64,000 bases of DNA from Roseobacter litoralis Och 149 (GTDB lineage: Bacteria > Pseudomonadota > Alphaproteobacteria > Rhodobacterales > Rhodobacteraceae): the NCBI RefSeq assembly GCF_000154785.2, contig NC_015730.1:2046001-2110000 (forward strand). The letters are read 5' to 3'. The notes below the pieces were generated by a model, which saw only the letters and a list, made by a program, of their open reading frames with translations, ran no database searches and had not been told where the DNA came from. Below are positions 47,851 through 57,413 of the stretch, piece by piece; within the stretch, counting starts at the first letter, position 1; each line of letters opens with the position of its first letter. The position numbers and the translations under genes were made by a program.

Positions 47851-48405
47851 TCAGATATCTTGACCACGCGGTGCAAGCGGTGCCCCCTTGTTGAGCAAGG
47901 CACGCTCAGACAGCCAGGGATTGTTTTCCAGCGCTTCGCGTAGTTGCACGCGCGCTTCGTCAATTCGACCAAGGTTCATAAGCGTCAGCGCCCGCCCGGA
48001 TTGCGCACCCACATGTTTCGAAGACCGCGCCAATGCCGCATCCAGATCCACCAAGGCTGCTTCATAATCCTGCCGCAAAAACTGAATGAAGGCCCTTTGA
48101 TTGTAGCCTTCCGCGTAATCAGGGCAGTAGTCGATCAGTTTTGAGAAGGCATCCGTCGCTGCGAGGTAGTCGTAGCTGGTGCGGGCACGCATGCCGGTGT
48201 CCAACAATTCCTGCGCTGGCTCATCAGGTGCGACAAGCCACAGCTGCCACATCTTATCGGAGACTTCACGCCCTGCCATTTCGGTCTGCGCGGCACGGGC
48301 CTCGGACACCAGCTGGTCAAGACGCGCGGTGATATCCGCTGACGGCGGACATTGTGCGTAAGCGGGTACGGTGAACAAGCAAAAGGCGATAATTTTCAGT
48401 CTCAT
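47851..48405 (-). CDS. Exported tetratricopeptide repeat protein
   Basis: 184 residues: signal peptide (IIAFCLFTVPAYA), then a helical body with at least two TPR-like units (DYLAATDAFSKLIDYCPDYA, DYEAALVDLDAALARSSKHV) and a third degenerate one (LMNLGRIDEARVQLREALEN). Probably a periplasmic protein-interaction scaffold. Rhodobacterales carry similar single proteins of unknown role. Upstream of it on the same strand lies the lrp-type regulator, 31 bp away. Confidence 0.78.
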   Translation of the reverse strand: MRLKIIAFCLFTVPAYAQCPPSADITARLDQLVSEARAAQTEMAGREVSDKMWQLWLVAPDEPAQELLDTGMRARTSYDYLAATDAFSKLIDYCPDYAEGYNQRAFIQFLRQDYEAALVDLDAALARSSKHVGAQSGRALTLMNLGRIDEARVQLREALENNPWLSERALLNKGAPLAPRGQDI

Positions 48406-48436
48406 GCCCTTCAGAATGGCCTGACGCTGCCCGGGG

Positions 48437-48898
48437 TCAACCCTTTTCCGCCAACATTGTCTCTTTCACCGCCTGCATTGCCACATAGGTAGAGGTGTTT
48501 TCGACATGCGGCAGTTCCGAGATCGTCTCCCCCAGAAAACGGCGGTAATCTGACATGTCGCGCGTGCGCACCTTGAGCAAATAGTCAAAATTCCCAGCAA
48601 TCATATGGGCTTGCTCGATCTGAGGCACGCGTGCAATCGCCAGATTGAATGCGTTCAACGCGGCCTCGCGTGTATCGCTCAACCGCACCTCAACAAAGGC
48701 GACATGATCCAGCCCCAAACGGATCGGGTCCAGCAGCGCCCGATAGCCAATCACAACACCGCTTTGCTCAAGCCGCCGCAGACGCGCTTGCGTGGGCGAT
48801 TTGGACAACCCGATCCGCTTGGACAGGTCCGTGATGCTGATCCGGCCGTCTTCGGCTAATACAGACAGGATCGCACGGTCAAAGCGGTCGATATCCAT
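48437..48898 (-). CDS. Lrp/AsnC-family transcriptional regulator (probable PutR)
   Basis: About 153 residues: N-terminal winged helix (FDRAILSVLAEDGRISITDL, then GLSKSPTQARLRRLEQSGVV) and C-terminal RAM/AsnC ligand domain (AHMIAGNFDYLLKVRTRDMS). Divergent from putA, as for the alphaproteobacterial proline-responsive activator PutR, so proline-dependent activation of putA is likely. The start is uncertain; in-frame ATG 48934 and 48967 would add up to 23 residues. Confidence 0.85.
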   Translation of the reverse strand: MDIDRFDRAILSVLAEDGRISITDLSKRIGLSKSPTQARLRRLEQSGVVIGYRALLDPIRLGLDHVAFVEVRLSDTREAALNAFNLAIARVPQIEQAHMIAGNFDYLLKVRTRDMSDYRRFLGETISELPHVENTSTYVAMQAVKETMLAEKG

Positions 48899-49032
48899 CT
48901 GCTCGTTTGTCCCGTCACTTGGCAAAAATTCCATCTTTTTTCTCATACTGACCATCTGAAAAGGCAATATGACTTATCAAAGGATGGTAATCTAGTGAAA
49001 ATACGCACCCCCTACATGAATAGGTTCGCCTC

Positions 49033-52000
49033 ATGATTTCTGCCTTGCGCCACAGCGTTGACGAACGGACTTATGCCGACCCTGACAGTATCATCCAGCA
49101 GATGATAAAGGACGCGGCCCTGTCCAAATCCGACCGTGAACATATCAGCGGCTGCGCTGCCAAACTCGTGCATGACATCAGAAATACGACCAGCCCCGGT
49201 CTGATGGAGGTTTTTCTGGCGGAATATGGCTTGTCCACCGACGAGGGGGTCGCTCTGATGTGTCTGGCTGAAGCATTATTGCGCGTGCCTGATCCCGAAA
49301 CAATTGATGCGCTGATTGAAGACAAGATTGCGCCCTCCGATTGGGGGCGTCATCTGGGGCACTCTGCCTCCAGTCTGGTCAATGCATCCACATGGGCATT
49401 GATGCTTACAGGGCGGGTTCTGGATGACAGCCATCCAGGGCCCGTGCGCCAGTTGCGCGCGGCACTCAAACGTCTGGGCGAACCTGTGATCCGCACCGCC
49501 GTCAGCCGCGCCATGAAAGAAATGGGGCGCCAGTTTGTTCTGGGAGAGAACATTAACGCCGCCATGGAACGTGCTGCAGGCATGGAGAAAAAGGGGTTTA
49601 CCTATTCCTATGACATGCTGGGGGAAGCCGCCCGCACCGAAGCCGATGCAAAACGCTATCATCTGAGCTACAGCCGGGCGATTTCAGCGATTGCCACGGC
49701 CTGCACCGAAGATGACATTCGCAAAAACCCCGGCATATCCGTCAAACTGTCAGCACTGCACCCACGCTATGAAGTCGCGCAGCAAGAGGCCGTGATGTCG
49801 GACCTTGTTCCGCGACTGCGTGCGCTTGCGCTGTTGGCGAAATCCGCAGGCATGGGCCTCAATATAGACGCCGAGGAAGCAGATAGACTTGGCCTGTCGC
49901 TCGATGTCATTGACTGTGTCATGGCGGACCCCGCGCTCAGGGGGTGGGATGGGTTTGGCATTGTGGTACAGGCCTTTGGACCGCGCGCAGGCAGCGTGAT
50001 TGAAACCCTGTATGAAATGGCCGAACGGCACGATCGCAAAATCATGGTCCGCCTCGTCAAAGGGGCCTATTGGGACACCGAGATCAAACGCGCACAGGTC
50101 GAGGGCGTCGAGGGCTTTCCGGTTTTCACGCAAAAAGCACAGACCGATGTGTCCTACATTTGCAACGCCCGCAAACTGCTCGGCATGACAGATCGCATCT
50201 ATCCGCAATTCGCGACCCACAACGCGCATACAGTCGCGGCTATCCTGCATATGGCAGATGATCCGCAGGCCTATGAGTTCCAGCGTCTGCATGGGATGGG
50301 CGAAACGCTGCACACGTTGGTTTTGCAGCAAAACAAGACACGATGCCGGATTTATGCCCCTGTCGGTGCGCATCGCGACCTCTTGGCCTATCTGGTGCGC
50401 AGGCTGTTGGAAAACGGGGCCAATTCAAGCTTTGTGAATCAGATCGTGGATGAGGATGTCCCGGCTGAGGTGGTCGCCGCTGACCCTTTTGAAAAGGTGC
50501 TGACAGACCCTGCGACACAGATCCCGACCGGCCCGGAACTCTTTGCGCTGGAACGCGTCAATGCGCGCGGGTTCGATCTGACGCATAGCCAAACGCTGGA
50601 GGCGTTGTTCGACGCCCGTGATGCCTTTGCCAAACATCAGTGGCAGGCCACACCGCTGCTGAGCGCCAGTACTGCAGCCGATGACGCGCCGCGCGCCGTT
50701 ATAACCAACCCGGCCGATCCGTCAGATAGGGTTGGCGCAGTCGTTTGGGCCACGCCCGGCGATGTCGAAAACGCTTTCAGCAACGCAACGCCATGGGCAG
50801 CCCCTGATACGGAACGATGCCGCATCCTGTTGCATGCGGCTGATCTGTTGGAAGCTGATTATGCGCAACTCTTTACCCTCCTCACGCGTGAAGCGGGTAA
50901 AAGCCTGCCCGACTGCGTCGCAGAACTGCGGGAGGCGGTGGATTTTCTGCGCTATTACGCAAACCGCGCCACAGATACGCCGCCCGCGGGCATCTTTACC
51001 TGCATTTCCCCGTGGAACTTTCCGCTGGCGATCTTTCTGGGGCAGATCAGCGCAGCGTTGGCCGCAGGGAACGCCGTTCTGGCCAAGCCAGCCCAGCAGA
51101 CCCCTTTGATCGCTCACCGCGCGATCAGCCTCATGTACGAAGCAGGCGTGCCGCGCGGCGCGGTGCAGCTGTTGCCGGGCGCCGGGGACATCGGGGCGCT
51201 TGTGACCTGCGATGCTCGGGTTGGCGGCGTGGCCTTTACCGGCTCGACCGCAACCGCCCTGCGCATCCGCAGCGCCATGGCTGAAAATTGCCGCCCCGGC
51301 ACTCCGCTGATCGCGGAAACGGGGGGATTGAACGCGATGATCGTAGACAGTACCGCCCTGCCCGAACAAGCCGTTCAGGCAATTGTCGAAAGCGCCTTTC
51401 AATCTGCGGGGCAGCGGTGTTCTGCCCTGCGATGCCTGTACGTTCAGGAGGATATCGCGCCCGAATTCACCAAAATGCTGGTGGGCGCCATGCAATGCCT
51501 GAGCGTGGCGGACCCGTGGCACCTGTCAACCGACGTCGGTCCGGTGATCGACCAAGCGGCCCGCGACGGCATCGCACAACACATCGCGCAGGCGCGCGCC
51601 GAGGGGCGCGTTATTGCCGAAACCACCGCGCCTACAACCGGCACCTTTATCGCCCCGACCCTGATTTCCGTGCCCGGCATTGCTGCGTTGGAGCGGGAAA
51701 TCTTTGGCCCGGTGCTGCATTTGGCCACCTTCAAGGCGCATCAGCTTGATGCGGTGATCGATGACATAAACGCGACAGGTTACGGTCTGACCTTTGGCCT
51801 GCACACGCGTATTGATGATCGCGTTCAACATGTCTGCGAACGCATCGCAGCGGGTAACGTCTATATCAACCGCAATCAGATTGGTGCTATTGTCGGCAGC
51901 CAGCCCTTTGGCGGCGAAGGGCTGTCAGGGACCGGACCCAAAGCGGGCGGGCCGCATTACATGACGCGCTTTTCACAACCTGATCGCCAACAGGTCACAG

Positions 52001-52452
52001 CACAATGGCCAAAGCCACAGGAAACGCTGGCGCCGCTTGCGCCCCCGCCCTTGGACGCGCCCCGAAGCTCGCTGAGCTTGCCGGGCCCAACAGGGGAATC
52101 CAATCGCCTCAGCACGCTGCCGCGCCAGGCCCTGTTGTGCATGGGCCCCGGTACGGAGGCAAGCCGAGAGCAGGCGCGTCTCGTCCGCGCATTCGGAGGC
52201 ATTGCAATCGAGGCGCAAGGTCAGATTGCCCCCGCCGCTTTGAGCCATGGGCCTGAATATGGTGGCGTCCTGTGGTGGGGGGATGCGGCGACCGGGCGTG
52301 CCATTGAGGTCGCGCTCGCCGCGCGCACAGGTCCCATCATCCCCCTGATACCCGGCGCACCGGATGTTGCGCGGGTGCTGGCAGAACGGCACGTCTGCGT
52401 GGATACGACGGCTTCGGGCGGGAATGCTGCTCTTCTGGGGGCGGCGGCGTAA
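49033..52452 (+). CDS. putA: Bifunctional proline dehydrogenase / P5C dehydrogenase PutA
   Basis: 1139 residues oxidising proline to glutamate in two steps with channelled intermediate. Order: helical arm (1-130), FAD proline dehydrogenase barrel (about 130-430, MVRLVKGAYWDTEIKRAQVE), then an NAD aldehyde dehydrogenase (about 550-990) with catalytic C796 in FQSAGQRCSAL, and a C-terminal extension to 1139. It lacks the ribbon-helix-helix DNA-binding domain of enterobacterial PutA, consistent with control by the divergent Lrp-type gene. ATG 49033. Confidence 0.96.
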   Translation: MISALRHSVDERTYADPDSIIQQMIKDAALSKSDREHISGCAAKLVHDIRNTTSPGLMEVFLAEYGLSTDEGVALMCLAEALLRVPDPETIDALIEDKIAPSDWGRHLGHSASSLVNASTWALMLTGRVLDDSHPGPVRQLRAALKRLGEPVIRTAVSRAMKEMGRQFVLGENINAAMERAAGMEKKGFTYSYDMLGEAARTEADAKRYHLSYSRAISAIATACTEDDIRKNPGISVKLSALHPRYEVAQQEAVMSDLVPRLRALALLAKSAGMGLNIDAEEADRLGLSLDVIDCVMADPALRGWDGFGIVVQAFGPRAGSVIETLYEMAERHDRKIMVRLVKGAYWDTEIKRAQVEGVEGFPVFTQKAQTDVSYICNARKLLGMTDRIYPQFATHNAHTVAAILHMADDPQAYEFQRLHGMGETLHTLVLQQNKTRCRIYAPVGAHRDLLAYLVRRLLENGANSSFVNQIVDEDVPAEVVAADPFEKVLTDPATQIPTGPELFALERVNARGFDLTHSQTLEALFDARDAFAKHQWQATPLLSASTAADDAPRAVITNPADPSDRVGAVVWATPGDVENAFSNATPWAAPDTERCRILLHAADLLEADYAQLFTLLTREAGKSLPDCVAELREAVDFLRYYANRATDTPPAGIFTCISPWNFPLAIFLGQISAALAAGNAVLAKPAQQTPLIAHRAISLMYEAGVPRGAVQLLPGAGDIGALVTCDARVGGVAFTGSTATALRIRSAMAENCRPGTPLIAETGGLNAMIVDSTALPEQAVQAIVESAFQSAGQRCSALRCLYVQEDIAPEFTKMLVGAMQCLSVADPWHLSTDVGPVIDQAARDGIAQHIAQARAEGRVIAETTAPTTGTFIAPTLISVPGIAALEREIFGPVLHLATFKAHQLDAVIDDINATGYGLTFGLHTRIDDRVQHVCERIAAGNVYINRNQIGAIVGSQPFGGEGLSGTGPKAGGPHYMTRFSQPDRQQVTAQWPKPQETLAPLAPPPLDAPRSSLSLPGPTGESNRLSTLPRQALLCMGPGTEASREQARLVRAFGGIAIEAQGQIAPAALSHGPEYGGVLWWGDAATGRAIEVALAARTGPIIPLIPGAPDVARVLAERHVCVDTTASGGNAALLGAAA

Positions 52453-52520
52453 CATAATGCGTTAACACTGGGCAAAAACAACGCCTTGACCTGTGCGGTA
52501 CAATCGCACAGCTTATCGCC

Positions 52521-53264
52521 ATGTTTCCAATCCGAGATCACAATCCCTCCGGGCGCATCCCCTATGTGACCTATATGCTGATGGCCGCCAACATTGGCAT
52601 TTTCCTGAGTTATTTCGGGATTATGGAAGACGTGCGCGCGATGAATGCATTCTGGCTGCAATGGGCCATGATCCCTGCCCGGCTGTCGCAAGGGGATGGG
52701 TATTACACGCTGATTTCATCCATGTTTTTGCATGGCGGCTTTTTCCACCTGGCAGGAAACATGCTGTTTTTATGGATTTTCGGCGACAATATTGAAGACG
52801 AGTTGGGGCATGGCAAGTTCATTTTGTTCTATCTGTGCTGCGGGGTCATCGCCTCCCTCGCGCAATACGCCGTTGACCCGATGGCGATGATCCCGACGGT
52901 GGGTGCATCCGGGGCCATTGCCGGTGTGATGGGGGGCTATTTGCTGCTTTTTCCCAAGGCAAAGGTGGATATTCTGATCATCCTGATTGTGATCTTCCGC
53001 ATTCTACCCATTCCGTCGTGGATTATGCTGATGCTTTGGCTGGGCATGCAGGTTATTGGCGGCATCGGCTCAAGCTCAGACGAAGCGGGCGTGGCCTATT
53101 GGGCGCATGCGGGTGGGTTTATCGCAGGTTTGATCCTGTTGCTTCCGTTCTGGCTGCGGCAGGGCGGCCCGGCGTTCTGGCAACGCACAGATGGCCACCC
53201 GCCCCATCCGGAGGCCACCTATCGCATCGCCCCGAGCCGCATTCCCAAAGTAACGCGGCGCTAG
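52521..53264 (+). CDS. Rhomboid-family intramembrane serine protease
   Basis: 247-residue membrane protease. Catalytic serine S130 in GASGAIAG and histidine H196 in WAHAGGF; the earlier HLAGNMLFLWIFGDNIEDE segment is the rhomboid HxxxN region. About six transmembrane helices. Substrate unknown. A 6-bp inverted repeat (TGTGCG 52492-52497, CGCACA 52505-52510) lies just before the start. Convergent with the inositol-monophosphatase gene. Confidence 0.9.
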   Translation: MFPIRDHNPSGRIPYVTYMLMAANIGIFLSYFGIMEDVRAMNAFWLQWAMIPARLSQGDGYYTLISSMFLHGGFFHLAGNMLFLWIFGDNIEDELGHGKFILFYLCCGVIASLAQYAVDPMAMIPTVGASGAIAGVMGGYLLLFPKAKVDILIILIVIFRILPIPSWIMLMLWLGMQVIGGIGSSSDEAGVAYWAHAGGFIAGLILLLPFWLRQGGPAFWQRTDGHPPHPEATYRIAPSRIPKVTRR

Positions 53265-53297
53265 GCAGAGCGCGCAAGCCTGGCGAAACGGGAACCG

Positions 53298-54083
53298 TTA
53301 GCCGCGTACCAATTTGGCAAAGGGTGAAAACAGCTTTTCATTCGTGCAAATCAGCGAGCCCGATCCCAGAATATCACCGCGTGGATCGAAGGGTTCCAAA
53401 AACCCGCCTGCCTCACGCACGATGATCAAACCAGCTGCAATATCCCACGCCTTGAGGCGACGCTCCCAAAAGCCATCATATCTGCCCGCTGCGACATAAG
53501 ACAGATCAAGGGACGCCGCCCCCCACCGCCGCACTCCGGCGCATCCGGGCAAAACACGGCCCAGATCGCGCAGCGTGTCAGGCAGATCCGTGCTGCCTCC
53601 AAAAGGAAGCCCGGTTGCGAAAATGCTTTCGATCATCTGGCTGCGCCCTGACACGCGCAACCGGCTGTCGTTCATCCACGCCCCTGCCCCTTTTTCAGCA
53701 AAGAACAATTCATCCTTGGCCGGATCATAGACAACGCCAGCGACCACCTGACCTTTGTGCTCAAGCGCGATTGAAACAGCCCAATGCGGGAGCCCGTGCA
53801 GAAAATTCGTAGAGCCATCGAGCGGATCAACAATCCAGCGGCGGGTCGGGTCCTGCCCCTCTTCCTCGCCACTCTCCTCAGCGAGCCAACCATATGTCGG
53901 ACGCGCGCCCATCAGGTCTTCTTTGAGGACTTTCTCGGAATTGAGATCAGCGCGGCTGACGAAATCGCCCGCACCTTTCATGGACACCTGAAGGTTTTCC
54001 ACCTCGCGGAAGTCCTTGACCAATGATCGACCCGCCCGCCGCGCGGCTTTCATCATGATATTGAGATTTGCGCTGCCAACCAT
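53298..54083 (-). CDS. Inositol-1-monophosphatase family protein
   Basis: 261-residue lithium-sensitive phosphatase fold (IMPase/SuhB-like). Metal site seen in WLAEESGEEEG, the signature WIVDPLDGSTNF, and WDIAAGLIIVREAGG. Substrates in the family include inositol phosphates, adenosine bisphosphate and fructose bisphosphate; SuhB-type members also affect rRNA processing. ATG 54083 gives the normal start; the frame upstream to 54212 is outside the family. Confidence 0.9.
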   Translation of the reverse strand: MVGSANLNIMMKAARRAGRSLVKDFREVENLQVSMKGAGDFVSRADLNSEKVLKEDLMGARPTYGWLAEESGEEEGQDPTRRWIVDPLDGSTNFLHGLPHWAVSIALEHKGQVVAGVVYDPAKDELFFAEKGAGAWMNDSRLRVSGRSQMIESIFATGLPFGGSTDLPDTLRDLGRVLPGCAGVRRWGAASLDLSYVAAGRYDGFWERRLKAWDIAAGLIIVREAGGFLEPFDPRGDILGSGSLICTNEKLFSPFAKLVRG

Positions 54084-54193
54084 GTTCTTGTTCCTTCGGG
54101 AGATAAGGATGCGCGTATAGTTGCAGATCGCCCTCTTGCCAAGAGGACTTTGCGCGCCGTCGCTGCATTCGTTTCCATATCTTCGTTCTGACC

Positions 54194-54982
54194 CTAAGGC
54201 ATGTCGATCCACGCCCGCACGCCACCCGCGATTGGCGGTCGGAAATACGCAATCAACCTGCCTTCGGGATCAGCCGTGGCCCCATCCGACCAAGGGGCAA
54301 CTCCGTGCAGCGCCAGACGGTGTACGACAATGGCCGCCCCCGGTGCTGCATGCACAACAACGCGCGGACAGGTCTCAAATACCTCGCGCCGGGCCGCCTT
54401 ATAGACCTCAGTGACGTCTGTGCGGGGCATATCTGTCGTCTGCGTCTGTGCAAATGCGACGCGAAATGCGTCCTTCATGATCTCGTGGCTGCCCTCCCAC
54501 ACCACAAGCGGGGCTGCACCCCGGTCGGCGCGGGTCAGCGGCAGCCCAAGGATAAAAGCATGTGGCTCCTGCACAAACCGACGTTTGGGCGTCCCAACAC
54601 CCAGAACACCATCCACGTGTGCTGCATCACGACGTGCGCGATACCTGAACCCTGCCTCCGTTTCGCCCGCGCGCGGACGGGGATAGCCGGGAAAAACCCC
54701 TGAAAGCTGGCCCCGGTGCAATGCTGGCCAGCCACCGCAGGTCTGTGTGATGAAATCCACCGCAGCACCTGAAAGCTGCGCCGATCCCGAAATACAGCCA
54801 CGCGCGTCGTTGTTCAGCACGTCAAGCCCGACAAACCACGTGTTTTCACATTGATACCACTGACTGTAGTCCGGGTTTTTCAGCGCATGCATGGCGTCCG
54901 TCTGGGCGTCTTGAGCCCACTCAAGCGTAGCGGTTTCGGGGGCAAACACCGCCCAGCCTTTTTCAAAGAACTCAGTATTCAT
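54194..54982 (-). CDS. Phytanoyl-CoA-dioxygenase-like Fe(II)/2-oxoglutarate enzyme
   Basis: 262 residues with a probable PhyH-type iron site: H122-x-D124 in AAHVDGVLG, a distal histidine (H221 or H226 in VVHRLALHGVAPW), and an arginine (R242, GRLIAYFRPP) that could bind 2-oxoglutarate. No signal peptide. It is not next to biosynthetic genes, so the substrate is unknown. ATG 54982 gives a compact start; an in-frame start at 55003 is possible. Confidence 0.65.
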   Translation of the reverse strand: MNTEFFEKGWAVFAPETATLEWAQDAQTDAMHALKNPDYSQWYQCENTWFVGLDVLNNDARGCISGSAQLSGAAVDFITQTCGGWPALHRGQLSGVFPGYPRPRAGETEAGFRYRARRDAAHVDGVLGVGTPKRRFVQEPHAFILGLPLTRADRGAAPLVVWEGSHEIMKDAFRVAFAQTQTTDMPRTDVTEVYKAARREVFETCPRVVVHAAPGAAIVVHRLALHGVAPWSDGATADPEGRLIAYFRPPIAGGVRAWIDMP

Positions 54983-55117
54983 GACCTGACCCACCAAACG
55001 CACTTTGCGCGCTGCCTGACAGTATTGCAGACGCTGAGATTCTCAAGACCGCAACAGCGCAGTAAAGGCGAATGCAGACGCAACGACGGCACAAAAAGCA
55101 TCACCCCGCACGATTTG

Positions 55118-56122
55118 TTACTCACATTGTCGCGCCATTTCCTGCTGCTGCGCCACCTGCGTCAATGCCTCCAACACCAGCGAGGACCCCGCATTTGGTA
55201 GATGCGCACCTTCTGATAACATGCGTCGCCACACCCGCGCACCCGGACGCCCCGCAAACAGGCCCAGCATGTGGCGTGTGATCTGCCCCAACCGACCGCC
55301 GCCGGTGACGTGCCCTTCGATATAGGGCAGCATCGCATGAACGGCATCTTCGGCGGCCACAACTTCGCCTGTGCCAAAGATGACAGGATCGACGGCGGCC
55401 AAAATGTCCGTCGGCGTATGGTATGCCGCGCGTCCGATCATCACGCCATCAAGCCCGGCCTCAAGAAAAGCGCGCGCCTCGTCCAGCGATGTGATCCCTC
55501 CATTGACCGAAATATGAAGATTTGGAAAATACTCTTTCATCCGCAATACCAAAGGGTAATCCAACGGGGGAATATCCCGGTTTTCCTTTGGGCTTAGTCC
55601 TTGCAGCCAGGCTTTGCGCGCATGGATCGCGACCCGTTCGCACCCCGCGGCAACGATGCGCGCGAGAAACTCTGGCAAGACCTCTTCGGGGTTTTGGTCA
55701 TCAACACCGATGCGGCATTTTACGGTGACCGGCACCTCGACCGCGTCGCGCATGGCTGCAACGCAATCTGCAACCAGCGCCGGGCTTTCCATGAGTACCG
55801 CGCCAAAACAGCCCGATTGGACCCGATCAGACGGGCAGCCCACGTTAAGATTGATCTCATCATAGCCAGCGGTTTGCCCAAGCACGGCAGCCTGAGCAAG
55901 TTCCTTTGGGTCAGAGCCCCCCAGCTGAAGCGCGACCGGATGCTCATCCGGCGAAAACTCCAGTAAGTGCAAAGCCCCCCCCCGCACCAAAGCCGCAGAT
56001 GTCACCATTTCCGTGTAAAGCAACGTTTGACGCGTCAATTGGCGGTGCAGCATGCGGCAATGGCGGTCGGTCCAATCCATCATAGGCGCAGTAGACAATC
56101 TAGCGTGTTGATTTATTTGCAT
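55118..56122 (-). CDS. dusA: tRNA-dihydrouridine synthase A
   Basis: 334-residue FMN enzyme reducing uridines in the tRNA D-loop. STAPMMDWTDRHCR near the N-terminus binds FMN; NVGCPSDRVQSGCFGA contains the catalytic cysteine. The 5' end is the known target of dusA-associated integrases, and an integrase of that family starts 113 bp away, divergent. If the element inserted here, the first residues of DusA (MQINQHARL) and its promoter may now be element-derived, while the enzyme stays intact. Confidence 0.94.
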   Translation of the reverse strand: MQINQHARLSTAPMMDWTDRHCRMLHRQLTRQTLLYTEMVTSAALVRGGALHLLEFSPDEHPVALQLGGSDPKELAQAAVLGQTAGYDEINLNVGCPSDRVQSGCFGAVLMESPALVADCVAAMRDAVEVPVTVKCRIGVDDQNPEEVLPEFLARIVAAGCERVAIHARKAWLQGLSPKENRDIPPLDYPLVLRMKEYFPNLHISVNGGITSLDEARAFLEAGLDGVMIGRAAYHTPTDILAAVDPVIFGTGEVVAAEDAVHAMLPYIEGHVTGGGRLGQITRHMLGLFAGRPGARVWRRMLSEGAHLPNAGSSLVLEALTQVAQQQEMARQCE

Positions 56123-56235
56123 TTTTTGTGTATCTTCAAACTGTTGGCGGCGGATGCTGCTACGCTGGAATACGCCCCAATATCCCCGAATTTGCCCCTC
56201 TACGACGACTCATTGCACACACAGCGCACACGAAA

Positions 56236-57324
56236 ATGGCCTCCATCACCAAACTCCCCTCCGGTGCCTACCGGGTTCAGATCAGACGAAAGGGCCGCTA
56301 CGCGAGCGAGACGTTTCTCCGTCGCGACGATGCCCATCGCTGGGCCCGCCAAGCGGAGACCCGGGTGGATCAGGGGTTGGCGCCGAACAAGTCGTCCGTT
56401 TCCCGCCTGACCACCTTCGGCGATCTCATCGATCTCCACATAATCGATATGTGCGAGGTAGGCAAACCGCCGCGTCGCAGCAAGGCCGCCACGCTCAAGA
56501 CGCTCAAGCGCGATCTGGGCAAGGAGAAGATCGGGCACCTCGACCGGCAAAAGCTGATCGACTACGGCAAGATGCGCGCTGATCAAGGCGCCGGTCCGGT
56601 GACCCTCAGCATCGATATCGGCGTGATCAAGATGATCATCACCCATGCGGCAGCCGTACACGGGCTCGACATTTCTCCCGAACCCGTTGATCTGGCACGT
56701 GTCGCGCTCAAGCGGCTCGGCCTCATCGGCAAAGGCACCGAGCGGGACCGCCGCCCCACCACGGACGAGCTGAACCGCCTCTTCCGTTGCTTCGATGACA
56801 ACGAACGCCTGACCCTGCCGATGACACGGATCGTGAAGTTCGCGGTGGCCACGGCGATGCGGCTCGATGAGATCTGCCGCGTCGCATGGACCGATCTCGA
56901 CGTCGACCGCCGGATGCTCATGATCCGCGATAGGAAGGACCCGCGCAACAAGACCGGGAACGACCAGCGGATCCCACTCTTCGCTGCCACGGGGTTCGAT
57001 GCCTGGGCATTGGTCACCGAACAGGCCAAGGAACTCGGGCACGCAAGGGGCCGGATCTTTCCCTACAACTCGAAATCGGTCGGAACGGCCTTCCGGCGCG
57101 CCTGCGTCGAGGTCAGCGTGAAGGACCTGCATTTCCACGATCTACGCCATGAGGGCACAAGCCGCCTGTTCGAGGCCGGCTTCGCCATTGAACAGGTCTC
57201 GCTGGTCACTGGCCACAAGGATTGGAAAATGCTGCGCCGGTACACGCATATCCGCCCGGAAACGCTGCACCGGCTTGCCGCGTCGCGCGCCCCTTCCCCG
57301 CTCGAGACCCGCGCAGCCGAGTGA
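56236..57324 (+). CDS. dusA-associated tyrosine integrase
   Basis: 362-residue tyrosine recombinase. An N-terminal beta domain (MASITKLPSGAYRVQIRRKG), SAM-like core-binding domain with DMCEVGKPPRRSKAATLKTL, and the catalytic domain with R in ATAMRLDEICR, HDLRHEGTSRLF, and H plus Y in GHKDWKMLRRYTH. All catalytic residues are present, so the enzyme could be active. The family integrates at the 5' end of dusA, exactly the setting here. ATG 56236 is chosen; the frame extends to 56128 but lacks family similarity. GC-rich relative to dusA. Confidence 0.92.
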   Translation: MASITKLPSGAYRVQIRRKGRYASETFLRRDDAHRWARQAETRVDQGLAPNKSSVSRLTTFGDLIDLHIIDMCEVGKPPRRSKAATLKTLKRDLGKEKIGHLDRQKLIDYGKMRADQGAGPVTLSIDIGVIKMIITHAAAVHGLDISPEPVDLARVALKRLGLIGKGTERDRRPTTDELNRLFRCFDDNERLTLPMTRIVKFAVATAMRLDEICRVAWTDLDVDRRMLMIRDRKDPRNKTGNDQRIPLFAATGFDAWALVTEQAKELGHARGRIFPYNSKSVGTAFRRACVEVSVKDLHFHDLRHEGTSRLFEAGFAIEQVSLVTGHKDWKMLRRYTHIRPETLHRLAASRAPSPLETRAAE

Positions 57325-57327
57325 CCG

Positions 57328-57413
57328 GAGAGTCAGAGGGGTGCCGTCCCGGCCCGTGACGGGTTTGGAGGTCGAGAGAGAGGCTTTCGGCCGCCCGTCG
57401 CGGGAGAAAACCC
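57328..57413 (+). promoter_or_regulatory. Structured 5' leader, copy 1 (before DUF932 gene)
   Basis: Outer helix CCCGTGACGGG (57353-57363) pairs with CCCGTCGCGGG (57394-57404), one U-G wobble. Inner hairpin CGAGAG (57373-57378), loop AGAGG, CTTTCG (57384-57389), one G-U. A conserved TTTGGAGGT lies between. It matches the leader at 59838-59923 in sequence and fold, with pairing kept where bases differ. It resembles radC-type leader RNAs of mobile-element genes; I could not test this. Confidence 0.68.
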
